NCBI GenBank assembly: GCA_963825565.1
Contig: CAWGTW010000008.1
Coordinates: forward strand, 62,001-126,000
Direction of reading: 5' to 3'
Length of the DNA: 64,000 bases
Origin: JBFGCT01 sp963825565
Lineage (GTDB): Bacteria > Actinomycetota > Acidimicrobiia > Acidimicrobiales > Ilumatobacteraceae
Below are positions 8,898-16,562 of the stretch, piece after piece (the first letter of the stretch is position 1; each line of letters opens with the position of its first letter). Below the pieces are notes generated by a model. The model was given only the letters and a program-made list of their open reading frames with translations, searched no databases and had not been told where the DNA came from. The position numbers and the translations under genes were made by a program.

Positions 8898-9196
8898 CCG
8901 GGCGTCGTCGGAAACCACTCGATAACGACCTCCACAGCACCTCGCTCTGCCCGCCCTCAACCGGCCTCTTGTCATGATTGACGTGATTCGGAGGCCAGGC
9001 CAGTCTTCGGGTCGGGGTCTCGGATGGTTCGCCCGTTAACCGGCTGCCCACCTCGGAATGGTGAGGTGTGGCTCACTATTTGGCTTGCGACCGAGGTCTC
9101 GGACGAGGCTGTGGCTGAAGAGAGGTTTGATCGCTGAAAGAGGCATTGCCCTTCCTCGTCTGCTCACCCATCGGCAACGAGAAAGGACACGACGCA
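8898..9196. other. Intergenic stretch, probable left end of an IS110-family element
   Basis: About 300 nt between the ParE toxin and the IS110-type fragment. The last 100 nt or so probably belong to the element's leader, since IS110 elements carry a leader upstream of the transposase. No terminal repeat was identified, as expected for a family that lacks inverted repeats. Confidence 0.4.
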
Positions 9197-9560
9197 ATGA
9201 CCGAAGATCAGGTGATCATCGGGATGGATCCGCACAAGTCGTCGAACACGATCGCGGTTCTCACTCGAGACGAAACAATGCTCACGAGGCGACGCTTCGA
9301 GAACTCCGATGACGGGTTCGTCGCGATGCTCCAAGCTGTCACCGACTATCCGGATCGGGTGTGGGCGGTCGAGGGAGCGAACGGGATGGGTCGCTCGATC
9401 GCGCAGCGTCTCGTCGCGTTTGACGAGACCGTCGTCGATGTCCCAGCAAAGCTGGCGACGAGGGTGCGGGTGTATTCGACTGGGCACGGAACCAAGACCG
9501 ACGCGGCCGACGCCGTGGCGATCGCTCGTGCTGCGATCCACTCGCCGCATCTGCGCCGAG
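9197..9560 (+). pseudogene. IS110-family transposase, N-terminal fragment
   Basis: This frame encodes the N-terminal DEDD RuvC-like half of an IS110 transposase: VIIGMDPHKSSNTIAVLT with D11 as first acidic residue, VWAVEGANGMGRSIAQRLVA with the second, and GHGTKTDAADAVAIARAA with the terminal D-A-x-D pair. The ATG at 9197 follows GAGAAAGGA. At 9560 the reading is cut by an IS21-family element. Joining the two flanks of that element does not restore the C-terminal Ser-containing domain, so the IS110 copy was already truncated or has since lost its right part. Confidence 0.85.
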
Positions 9561-9599
9561 TGCTCCCCGAGCGAAGAGTGAGCACTCGACACTTGGAGC

Positions 9600-10808
9600 G
9601 TGATCACCTTGGAAGACTGGGCACTGATTCGGAGGCTGGCTGCAGAGGGCGTCCCGAAGACGCGTATCGCTGAGCGGCTGGGGGTCTCGCGTAACACCGT
9701 GGCAAGGGCGGTGAACTCGACAGAGCCGCCCAGGTATGAGCGGGCGCCGGTGGCGGCGACGTCATTCACACCGTTCGGGCCGCGGGTTCGTGAGCTGTTG
9801 GCAGAGTTCCCGGACATGCCGGCGACCGTCCTCGCGGAGCGGGTCGGCTGGGAAGGTTCGTCGTCGTGGTTCCGGGAGAACGTCGCCCGGTTGCGACCCG
9901 AGCATCGTCGGGTCGACCCGGCTGATCGGCTGGTGTGGGCGCCGGGCGACGCGGCGCAGTGCGACTTGTGGTTCCCACCGAAGCGGATCCCGCTCGAGGA
10001 CGGCACCGACGCTCTGCTGCCGGTGCTGGTGATCACCGCTGCGCACTCGCGGTTCACGTGCGGCGAGATGGTGCCGACCCGCCAGACCCCGGATCTGTTG
10101 TTGGGGATGTGGTCGCTGATCGCCGGGTTCGATCGGGTCCCGCGCCGACTGTTGTGGGACAACGAGTCCGGCATCGGTCAACGCAACCGGCTCGCTGCCG
10201 GGGTCGGCGAGTTCTGTGGCGTGTTGGCGACCCGGATGCATCAGCTCAAAGCGCATGATCCGGAGTCGAAGGGCATCGTGGAGCGGCGCAACGGGTTCTT
10301 CGAGACGTCGTTCATGCCCGGCCGCACGTTCACGTCGCCGGCCGACTTCAACGCCCAGTTCACCGACTGGCTGGAGGGGGCGAACCGGCGGGTCGTGCGC
10401 ACGACCCGGGCCCGCCCGGTCGATCTGGTCGACGCCGACCGGGCCGCGATGTTGGCGTTGCCGCCGGTCCCACCTCGGGTCGGTTGGTTCAACACCATCC
10501 GGCTGGGTCGCGACTACTACGTGCGGGTCGACACGAACGACTACTCCGTCGACCCGGCAGCGATCGGCCGCCAGGTCGCCGTCACCGCTGACCTGCATCG
10601 TGTTCAGGTGCGCCTCGACGGGCGCCTCGTGGCCGATCACGCGCGGGTCTGGGCTCGGCACATGATCGTCACCGACCCTGCCCACGTCACGATCGCCCAC
10701 GAACTACGCGAGCAGTTCGGGCGTCCGCAGACACGCGACGACGAACTCGCGCGGGATCTGGCCGACTACGACCGCGCCTTCGGCATCGACCCGGCGGAGG
10801 TGGCGTGA
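9600..10808 (+). CDS. istA: IS21-family transposase IstA
   Basis: This is a 402-residue DDE transposase. Residues 4-40 form a helix-turn-helix (WALIRRLAAEGVPKTRIAER, then LGVSRNTVARAV). The catalytic core shows D122 in QCDLWF, D187 in LLWDNESG and E228 in KGIVERRNGFFE, the IS21 D-D-E arrangement. The C-terminal part (YYVRVDTNDYSVDPAAIG) is the conserved IS21 beta-barrel. The GTG at 9600 gives the standard family N-terminus M-I-T-L-E-D-W. The stop overlaps the istB start (TGATG), implying translational coupling. The gene itself is intact, but its helper istB is broken. Confidence 0.93.
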   Translation: MITLEDWALIRRLAAEGVPKTRIAERLGVSRNTVARAVNSTEPPRYERAPVAATSFTPFGPRVRELLAEFPDMPATVLAERVGWEGSSSWFRENVARLRPEHRRVDPADRLVWAPGDAAQCDLWFPPKRIPLEDGTDALLPVLVITAAHSRFTCGEMVPTRQTPDLLLGMWSLIAGFDRVPRRLLWDNESGIGQRNRLAAGVGEFCGVLATRMHQLKAHDPESKGIVERRNGFFETSFMPGRTFTSPADFNAQFTDWLEGANRRVVRTTRARPVDLVDADRAAMLALPPVPPRVGWFNTIRLGRDYYVRVDTNDYSVDPAAIGRQVAVTADLHRVQVRLDGRLVADHARVWARHMIVTDPAHVTIAHELREQFGRPQTRDDELARDLADYDRAFGIDPAEVA

Positions 10809-10979
10809 TGGCCAAGCAGCCAGCCGCCTCCGATGCGGTCAAGCAGATCCACTACCTCGCCGCCGCGCTCAAAGCCCCGCGGATCACCGAAGCCGCCGCC
10901 CGACTCGCCGACCAAGCCCGTGACGCCGGCTGGACCCATGAGGACTACCTCGCCGCCGTGCTCGAACGCGAGGTCTCAG

Positions 10980-12630
10980 CCTCGATCCACCGATTCGGTT
11001 CCGGGTGTGAAGGGCGTGAAGGGTGTGATGGCGTTGCATGGTGATGGCAGCGCGTCGATGGTGGTTCGGGCCGTCGGGGGTCGTTGAGGGGCGCGTCGAA
11101 GCAGAGTCTGTGGCGTCGTTGGTTGTGAGCACTGGTGGGTGTGGGGCGGCGCGCCTGACCGCGGTGGTGTCGTCAAGCGGGCGCGGGCCGCAGGAGTCGC
11201 AGCGTGTCGAGCGTGGTCGTGAACGTGTCGGCCCATGGCCATCGGGTCGGCAACCGGAGGATGGTGCGCCCGGCTCGGTTGACGAGCCGGCCCGGGATGG
11301 CGACGAGTCGGGTGCGCATCGTGCGGGCAACGGTGAGTTCGTCACCGACGCGGACGCCGCCGAGTTGGGCGGTCCAGCGGATCAGGTTGTGAGCGAGCAC
11401 GGCGGATTGCAGCCACGCCGAGTTGGCGTGGAAGTTCCCCGACGGGACGTGTTCGAGCCCGGCGCCTTCTTTGAGGTCACGGATGGCGAGCTCGACGACG
11501 GCGTGGTGGCGGTGGAACCGGTCCACCTCGACCGCTTCGCCGGTGAGGTCGGTCACGAACGCGTGATGACGCCAGTCCGGGAACAGTCGTTGTTGGGCGG
11601 TCTCGCAGACGCGGGTGCGACGCACGATCAACCGTCGGGTCACCCGCTGACGGCCGGTGCCGGTCGTGTAGGCGCATTCGGCGACCTGCGCGTGGCCGCC
11701 GGGCGTGTAGTCGATCGTCCGCCACGCTGACTCGGCGATGCGGGCGATCGCGGCGGCAATGCTCTTGTGACCGGCGCGCACCGCCATCGTGTAGCGCACC
11801 CCGTGCCGGTTCAACGTGGCGATGGTGTCGTTGGACCAGAACCCGGCATCGAACCGCATCGTCAACTCGCCTGTCGCGCCGGCGCGACGGACCCGGGCGA
11901 CGAGCTCGTCGATGAACCGGCGTGCCCCGCGTTGAGTGTTCGCTTGTCCTTTGCGCATCCGAGCGTGCAACACCTCACCGCTGTCAGCCCGCGTGGCGAT
12001 GATCGGGTGATACCCGAGCACCTTCGTGTAGCCGTAGCCGGCACCGTGCTTGGCCTTGCCGGCAACCTCACAGATCGTCGAGTCGATGTCGATCACCAAC
12101 GGTGCCCCACCGGGTCCGACACCCAGCGCCCAGGCCCGCTCGAGCGCCCGGCCGATGACAGCTTCGAGCTGGCGGACATGACCGAACGTGAACGACCGCA
12201 GGAACGTCCCGATCGTCGACGGGGCCATCACCCGATGCCCCAGCACGGCCTCGGTCGACCCGGCGCGCAGCACGTCGACGTGATCGATGTGCGAGGCGCC
12301 GGCGATGATCGCGTGCACCAACGTCAACACCTTGCGTCCCGGACGGGCACCGCCGACCCGACCCACCAGGCGCACCATCGAGTCGATCAACATCTCCAGC
12401 CCGAGCCGCTGCGACAACGTCGCGAACGCCAGCAGCCCGGCGTTGGCGACCAGGTTCGGGTCGTCGAAAGTCGCGTCGATCCGGTCAATAGTCTGCGATA
12501 CTCGCGTCACTGAAAGTGTCTCCTTGAGCTGTTGGCCGACGTGGCGTAGGAACCAACATCGTCCCAGCTCAGGAGACCTTTCACGCGGATACGCGAGCTA
12601 CCTCACCCCACCGCGATCGGTGGATCGAGG
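10980..12630 (-). mobile_element. IS1380-family insertion sequence nested in istB
   Basis: The 1651-bp element starts and ends with inverted repeats. The left begins cctcgatccaccgattcgg; the right, read inwards on the other strand, begins cctcgatccaccgatcgcgg, so the outer 15 bases are identical. It is flanked by a 5-bp target duplication ctcag (10975-10979 and 12631-12635). It carries a single transposase gene on the minus strand, opposite to istAB. Family, size and duplication length agree with IS1380. Confidence 0.92.
11173..12510 (-). CDS. IS1380-family DDE transposase
   Basis: This is a 445-residue transposase that looks complete. The N-terminus (LVANAGLLAFATLSQRLGLE) is typical of the family. 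Acidic residues of the RNase H-like core lie in PLVIDIDSTICEVAGKAKHG and ELTMRFDAGFWSND. The long beta-rich insertion characteristic of IS1380/IS4-group transposases follows, and the C-terminal helix contains VVELAIRDLKEGAGLEHVPS with the probable catalytic glutamate. The ATG at 12510 is the natural start. It is the only gene of the nested element and there is no sign of decay, so the element may still be mobile. Confidence 0.92.
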   Translation of the reverse strand: MTRVSQTIDRIDATFDDPNLVANAGLLAFATLSQRLGLEMLIDSMVRLVGRVGGARPGRKVLTLVHAIIAGASHIDHVDVLRAGSTEAVLGHRVMAPSTIGTFLRSFTFGHVRQLEAVIGRALERAWALGVGPGGAPLVIDIDSTICEVAGKAKHGAGYGYTKVLGYHPIIATRADSGEVLHARMRKGQANTQRGARRFIDELVARVRRAGATGELTMRFDAGFWSNDTIATLNRHGVRYTMAVRAGHKSIAAAIARIAESAWRTIDYTPGGHAQVAECAYTTGTGRQRVTRRLIVRRTRVCETAQQRLFPDWRHHAFVTDLTGEAVEVDRFHRHHAVVELAIRDLKEGAGLEHVPSGNFHANSAWLQSAVLAHNLIRWTAQLGGVRVGDELTVARTMRTRLVAIPGRLVNRAGRTILRLPTRWPWADTFTTTLDTLRLLRPAPA

Positions 12631-13355
12631 CTCAGCCCGCAACGCATCCGGCGCGGCGCAGCGGATCCGTTGGGCTGGGTTCCCCGCCGTCAAGACCCTC
12701 GACGACTTCGACTGGGACCACCAACCCGGCATCCGTCAACAAGTCACCGCGCTCGCATCCGGCGCGTTCTTGACCGAGGCCCGCAACGTCGTGCTGCTCG
12801 GCCCTCCCGGCACCGGCAAGACCCACCTCGCGACAGCGCTCGGGGTCGTCGCCGCTCACCATGGTCATCGGGTGCTGTTCGCCACCGCGGTCGACTGGGT
12901 CGCCCGGCTCACCGAAGCCCACCGACACGGCAAGCTCCCCGGCGAGCTCGCCCGGCTCCGCCGCTACGGGCTGATCATCATCGACGAAGTCGGCTACCTC
13001 CCCTTCGAACAAGACGCCGCCAACTTGGTGTTCCAACTCGTGTCGTCGCGCTACGAACACGCCTCGCTCATCTTGACCTCGAACCTGCCGTTCTCCGGCT
13101 GGGGTGGCGTGTTCGGCGATCAAGCCGTCGCCGCCGCGATGATCGACCGGATCGTCCACCACGCCGACGTCCTCACCCTCAAAGGCGCCAGCTACCGACT
13201 CCGCAACCGCGGCATCGACACCCTCCCCAGCATCCGAGCCGCCGCCGACGACCCCGACAACTAACCTCCACCATCAACAACCACCGCGCACTTTTCGCCC
13301 GGCACAACCGCGCAGATTTCGAGCGGCATCGACACCGAGCGCCGCGCAGAGCCCC

Positions 13356-13649
13356 TTATGCCGGTGATGTTGTCAAGTGGGTGGTGTAGAGCTGGTCGAC
13401 TTTGTCGGCGGCGGCGAAGTATTCGTCGGCGACGGTGCGGTCTGCGATGCGGGCGTAGACGAGGGTCATGCGCATCGATCGATGGCCCAGCATCGCCGAG
13501 ACGGCTTCGAGGCTCATGCCGTTGTTGATCGATTGCGTCGCGAGGGTGTGGCAGAGTTGGTGGGGGTGGACGTGGCCGATGCCGGCAATAAGAGCGCAGC
13601 GTTTCACGATGCGGCTGACGACGTTCAGTCGCTGTGAATGGGTTGGCAC
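13356..13649 (-). pseudogene. Tyrosine recombinase/integrase, C-terminal remnant
   Basis: The minus strand encodes the last 90 or so residues of a phage-type integrase: HVHPHQLCHTLATQSINNG, then MSLEAVSAMLGHRSMRMTLV and YARIADRTVADEY with the catalytic tyrosine. The family is normally about 300-400 residues, so the N-terminal arm-binding domain and half of the catalytic domain are missing. The box II motif is HQLCHT where active enzymes have HxLRHT; the essential arginine is replaced by cysteine. Truncation and the lost residue both mark it as dead. Its position between the IS stack and a duplicated tRNA-Pro end fits an old tRNA-targeted integrative element. Confidence 0.8.
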
Positions 13650-14122
13650 GCACCTGCCGGGACGGCGGCATCACTGCGAGAACTGTTGGCGCAGTCCTCG
13701 AGTCACAGTCGTCGCCCGACCGGTGGGTGCCGTTCCCGAACACGGCCGACCGGTCATTCGAAGGACAGCCAAGCGTCAGCCGGTTCTCGAGTCAGACCAG
13801 GTCGGGAACGACCCCGAACCTACGCATCGACCTCGACGGTGATCGAGCCCCACGCACGTCCGGTGCACCCACCAACATCCTCCCTGTCCGGTGCACCCAC
13901 CAACATCCTCCCTGCCGGATCCGGGGGGGGGGCGCATATTGACATCTACCGACGTGGCTCGGAACCGCCCATAGCCGGCAGGGAGGATGTGTATGTGGGT
14001 GCGCCGGAGCTGCGTCGGGCCGAGAACTTCGGTAACGGCAGCCGAGCTCGAGGGGCCTTCGTCGAGGTAAACGCCGTCGCACCGACCTCGTAACGATCAC
14101 GCCACTCGACGGCGTGTCGATC
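13650..14122. other. Gene-free stretch with repeats and a G10 run
   Basis: About 470 nt without a credible gene. It contains a 28-nt tandem duplication, an inverted copy of the same sequence and a run of ten G (13923-13932). It is probably debris of an excised or decayed mobile element. Confidence 0.6.
13858..14008. repeat. Tandem 28-nt repeat with an inverted third copy
   Basis: Two identical head-to-tail 28-nt units (13858-13885 and 13886-13913) begin gtccggtgcacccaccaac and end atcctccct. A third copy at 13975-14008, starting ccggcagggaggatg, is inverted, with a few mismatches and a 2-nt insertion. The last direct copy plus gccgg and the inverted copy look like terminal inverted repeats of 32-34 nt around a 56-nt core that contains the G10 tract. 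This could be the collapsed remains of an insertion sequence or a MITE. Confidence 0.7.
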
Positions 14123-14148
14123 GCTGAGCTGGAAAACACCAGCTCAGC
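14123..14148 (-). terminator. Hairpin next to the duplicated tRNA-Pro end
   Basis: Perfect 10-bp arms gctgagctgg (14123-14132) and ccagctcagc (14139-14148) enclose a 6-nt loop aaaaca. Read on the minus strand it begins 2 nt after the 3' end of the partial tRNA copy, exactly where a tRNA terminator would sit. It is probably the original terminator of tRNA-Pro, separated from the complete gene by the inserted segment. Confidence 0.65.
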
Positions 14149-14149
14149 G

Positions 14150-14194
14150 TGGTCGGGGTGGGGAGATTCGAACTCCCGGCCTCCTGCTCCCAAA
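14150..14194 (-). repeat. Partial tRNA-Pro copy (45 nt), probable att site
   Basis: These 45 bases are identical to 16302-16346, the 3' part of tRNA-Pro(UGG) from the anticodon loop to the encoded CCA. The D arm and 5' half are absent, so it is not a functional tRNA. Duplication of exactly a tRNA 3' end is the standard signature of integration by a tyrosine recombinase. Confidence 0.9.
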
Positions 14195-14325
14195 TCTGAA
14201 AAACGGCGGTATCGGGTGTGTCGTTGTGTGTTGCTTTTCGTCGGAACGTAGTGATCTAGCTGGGGTGATTGGCGCACAAACCGACGCTGCCCGGACAGGC
14301 CGACACAGCCCGGTGCTCCCCGAAC

Positions 14326-14346
14326 TGATACATCGCTGATACATCG
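14326..14346 (+). repeat. Paired 10-mer tgatacatcg, left copy
   Basis: Two tgatacatcg units are separated by one base. The same arrangement recurs at 16247-16267 near the other end of the tRNA-Pro segment. Candidate recombinase-arm sites. Confidence 0.6.
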
Positions 14347-14363
14347 GACCGCTGGACGAACGT

Positions 14364-14393
14364 CGTCATACGTTGTATCATTTCTGTATGACG
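14364..14393 (+). promoter_or_regulatory. Palindromic operator candidate over the antitoxin start
   Basis: Perfect 8-nt arms cgtcatac (14364-14371) and gtatgacg (14386-14393) overlap the start codon of the RHH antitoxin gene; a tatcat hexamer in the spacer could be a -10 box. RHH antitoxins commonly repress their own operon through such palindromes. If the promoter lies here the mRNA would be leaderless or nearly so. Confidence 0.5.
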
Positions 14394-14639
14394 ATGATCA
14401 GTTTCCGGGTGGACGACGAGGAGGCGATGCTGACCCAGCAGTGGGCGGATGCGCTTGGTGTCGACCGCTCCGAGTTGTTGCGAGATGCGCTGCATCGCCA
14501 TCTCGTGCGACTCGCCGCCGAGAACGACATCAAGGCCTGGAACGACCAGCCGCTCGACGGTTCGGAGTCGGCACTCACGGAGATCGCTGATTGGGGTCCG
14601 GCCGAGGACTGGTCGGACTGGGCCAATGCAGCGCGGTGA
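14388..14639 (+). CDS. Ribbon-helix-helix antitoxin of a PemK/MazF-type pair
   Basis: This is an 83-residue protein. The N-terminus MTMISFRVDDEEAMLTQQWA followed by ALGVDRSELLRDALHRHL is a ribbon-helix-helix DNA-binding domain. The acidic, Trp-rich tail (DWGPAEDWSDWANAAR) is typical of an antitoxin segment that wraps a PemK/MazF toxin. The ATG at 14388 was chosen (14394 is also possible); a palindrome covers the start region, which fits autorepression. Its 3' end overlaps the toxin gene by 14 nt, a usual coupling in such operons. Confidence 0.85.
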   Translation: MTMISFRVDDEEAMLTQQWADALGVDRSELLRDALHRHLVRLAAENDIKAWNDQPLDGSESALTEIADWGPAEDWSDWANAAR

Positions 14640-14934
14640 CATCTGGTTCGCTTCCACTCCCGGCGGCGACCGACCAGTGCTCGTCCTCACCCGCGATCCG
14701 ATCGCCGACCGAATCGGTGCCGTCGTCGTCGCCGCATTGACTCGCACGACACGCGGACTGGTATCCGAACTCGAGTTGACGGTCGACGCCGACGGAGTGC
14801 CGACCGACTGCGTCGTGAACTTCGACAACATCCACACGATTCGGCGCGAGTCGTTTCGACGTCAGGTTGCCGCACTGTCGCCAGGTCGATTGGCAGAGGC
14901 CTGCCAGCGACTTCGAGACGCCACCGGCTGCTGA
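14626..14934 (+). CDS. PemK/MazF-family endoribonuclease toxin
   Basis: This is a 102-residue toxin starting MQRGDIWFASTPGGDRPVLV, the canonical MazF/PemK N-terminus (R-G-D/E-I-W ... R-P-V-L-V). Further family features are DRIGAVVVAALTRTTRGL (the T-S/R-T segment) and VVNFDNIHTIRRESFRRQV (the D/N-x-I-x-T/R core). Members cut mRNA at short motifs when released from the antitoxin. It follows and overlaps the antitoxin gene. It is intact and is probably the maintenance module of the tRNA-Pro segment. Confidence 0.9.
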   Translation: MQRGDIWFASTPGGDRPVLVLTRDPIADRIGAVVVAALTRTTRGLVSELELTVDADGVPTDCVVNFDNIHTIRRESFRRQVAALSPGRLAEACQRLRDATGC

Positions 14935-15041
14935 CGACCGAACGTTTCACGGCGGGGCCACCAGCCAAACCGATCGCATGTCGATCAGGTCCTGGGGTCC
15001 CCACGGTTGGATTTCACCAGACCGTAGGCTCCTCGATCGAC

Positions 15042-16220
15042 ATGGGACACGACCACAGCGCCGGCGACCTGGACGTCGACATTCCCGATTCGGTCCGACG
15101 AAACATGTGGATTGCGGTCGGTCTCTGCGCCGTCGTCGTCATGATCGGAGTGGTCGTTCTCTGGCCCGGCCGCTCGGACGGCAATGTCGACCCACTCGGT
15201 CTCGACGGCGATCCCATTGCCGCTCGCGTCACGTCCGAAGAAATCGTGCCGTGCAGTTACGACCCGCTGCTCGGATGCCGACAGATCGAGCTGATCCCGC
15301 GCACCGGCGACTTCGAAGGACAACGAGTGGACTTCGAGCAACCACTCGACAGTCCCATTCGCGACGGCGACTCGATCTTGGTGGACATCGTGACGCAAGC
15401 CGACGGCACGACACAGATCTACTTCTACGACTTCGAACGATCAACCCCCCTGCTCCTGCTCACGTTGCTCTTCGTCACCGCGATCGTCGTTCTCGGCAGA
15501 TGGCGAGGCGTCGGCGCGCTCGCAGGTCTCGCCGCGAGTCTGTTCGTCATCGTCTCGTTCGTCCTGCCTGCCCTGCTCGAAGGTTCGAACTCCGTGGCGG
15601 TCGCGCTCGTCGCATCGGGCGTGATCGCCTTCATTGCCCTGTTCCTCGCCCATGGATTCAACCTCGCCACCGCGGCAGCGTTGCTCTCTTCGATCGCGAG
15701 CCTCGCAATCACCGCAGTTCTGGCGTGGTTGTTCGTCGTCGGCTCGAACCTGACCGGCCTTGCTGACGAAACCGTCGGCTACCTCTCGGCACTCGGGAGC
15801 GACATCAACCCCCAGGGACTCCTGCTCGCCGGAGTCGTGATCGGGTCACTCGGGGTGCTCGATGACGTCACCGTCACACAAGTCTCCGCGGTCTGGGAGC
15901 TCAAGCACGCACGCCCCGACGCGGACTTCGCCGAGCTGTATCAACGAGCCGTCCGAATCGGGCGCGACCACATTTCCTCCACCGTCAACACGCTCTTCCT
16001 CGCTTACGCCGGCGCCTCACTCCCACTTCTCCTTCTGTTCCGTGAGGCCGGGCAGTCGCTTTCCTCGGTCGCCACCCGCGAGATCGTCGCCGTCGAAGTC
16101 GTCCGGGCACTCGTCGGATCCATCGGACTCGTTGCCTCTGTACCGATCAGCACCGCACTTGCAGCAGCCACACTCGGATCTCGCGCTCGACCGGCCGCCG
16201 ACGCCTCGACGCCCGTCTGA
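15042..16220 (+). CDS. YibE/F-family multipass membrane protein
   Basis: This is a 392-residue protein. One N-terminal membrane helix (MWIAVGLCAVVVMIGVVVLW) is followed by an extracytoplasmic region of about 90 residues, then a run of about seven helices (LLLLTLLFVTAIVVLG, LFVIVSFVLPALLEGSNSV and others). The motif GSLGVLDDVTVTQVSAVWEL is the conserved YibE/F signature. Family members are integral membrane proteins of undetermined transport function. The gene lies alone between the toxin operon and tRNA-Pro, inside the att-bounded segment, so it may be cargo. No ribosome-binding site is obvious before the ATG. Confidence 0.88.
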   Translation: MGHDHSAGDLDVDIPDSVRRNMWIAVGLCAVVVMIGVVVLWPGRSDGNVDPLGLDGDPIAARVTSEEIVPCSYDPLLGCRQIELIPRTGDFEGQRVDFEQPLDSPIRDGDSILVDIVTQADGTTQIYFYDFERSTPLLLLTLLFVTAIVVLGRWRGVGALAGLAASLFVIVSFVLPALLEGSNSVAVALVASGVIAFIALFLAHGFNLATAAALLSSIASLAITAVLAWLFVVGSNLTGLADETVGYLSALGSDINPQGLLLAGVVIGSLGVLDDVTVTQVSAVWELKHARPDADFAELYQRAVRIGRDHISSTVNTLFLAYAGASLPLLLLFREAGQSLSSVATREIVAVEVVRALVGSIGLVASVPISTALAAATLGSRARPAADASTPV

Positions 16221-16246
16221 CCGACGGTCGGCGCGACGCGACGATC

Positions 16247-16267
16247 TGATACATCGTTGATACATCG
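16247..16267 (+). repeat. Paired 10-mer tgatacatcg, right copy
   Basis: Two tgatacatcg units separated by one base, matching 14326-14346. The pair lies 35 nt inside the tRNA-Pro end. Confidence 0.6.
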
Positions 16268-16301
16268 CCAACGGTCTGCACCTGTGTCGACTGCACTGTC
16301 C

Positions 16302-16379
16302 TGGTCGGGGTGGGGAGATTCGAACTCCCGGCCTCCTGCTCCCAAAGCAGGCGCGCTAACCAAGCTGCGCTACACCCCG
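16302..16379 (-). tRNA. tRNA-Pro (anticodon UGG)
   Basis: The 78-nt minus-strand sequence folds as a full cloverleaf: acceptor CGGGGTG/CACCCCG, D arm GCGC/GCGC, anticodon stem CCTGC/GCAGG with loop TTTGGGA (anticodon TGG), T arm GGGAG/CTCCC with TTCGAAT, discriminator A and an encoded CCA. Its 3' 45 bases are duplicated at 14150-14194, which marks it as an integration target that has kept its function. Confidence 0.95.
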
Positions 16380-16562
16380 CGGTGCGCCACCGAACCTACC
16401 GTCCGTTCGACGCCGGAGGATCGAGGGATCGCACGGATCTTGCCGAGGGCGCCGGTAGCGGACACGCCCATCCAAAGACCGGTAGCGGATCGGACGTGAT
16501 GTCAGCCGAGGTAATGTCAGCATCGGGGACACGACAACGGAACGACACACAGAAGGGGGCCG

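Larger units (their letters stand above)
10808..13264 (+). pseudogene. istB: IstB helper ATPase split by an IS1380-family insertion
   Basis: The first part (10808-10979) encodes the start of IstB, MAKQPAASDAVKQIHYLAAA through VLEREVS. The second part (12636-13264) encodes ASGAAQRIRWAGFPAVKTL, the Walker A motif GPPGTGKTHLA, Walker B LIIIDEVGYLPFEQ and the normal C-terminus. Removing bases 10980-12635 joins the halves perfectly in frame as EREVSARNASGAAQRIR, giving 266 residues, the usual length. IstB is an AAA+ DnaC-like ATPase that assists IstA. As it stands the protein cannot be made whole, so this IS21 copy is probably immobile unless rescued by another copy. Confidence 0.93.
9561..13334 (+). 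mobile_element. IS21-family insertion sequence, itself interrupted
   Basis: The element runs from TG at 9561 to CA at 13334, the terminal dinucleotides expected for IS21. It is flanked by a 5-bp direct repeat ccgag (9556-9560 and 13335-13339). Related internal end motifs are visible: gcgaagagtgagcac near the left end, and, inverted, gcgcacttttcgcc and gcgcagatttcgagc near the right end. The terminal repeats are imperfect, so the exact ends carry some uncertainty. It holds istA and istB; istB is split by a 1651-bp IS1380-family element. Without the insert and one target copy the element would be about 2.1 kb, a normal IS21 size. It sits inside the IS110 fragment. Confidence 0.78.
14150..16346. 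mobile_element. Segment integrated at tRNA-Pro, bounded by 45-bp att repeats
   Basis: The 2.15-kb interval lies between the partial tRNA copy and the complete tRNA-Pro gene. It carries an RHH/PemK toxin-antitoxin pair and a YibE/F membrane protein but no integrase. Just inside both ends there is a paired 10-mer (tgatacatcg twice), which could be arm sites for a recombinase or excisionase. The decayed integrase at 13356-13649 lies outside the left att copy, so this may be one module of a tandem array whose other parts have decayed. The repeat is seen directly; mobility is inferred. Confidence 0.65.

Noticed and set aside
13801..14010. CRISPR array
   Set aside because: The 28-nt repeats are directly adjacent with no spacers, the third copy is inverted, and no cas genes are near.
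14150..14208. A second tRNA-Pro gene
   Set aside because: Only the 3' half from the anticodon loop is present. No D arm or 5' acceptor strand exists.
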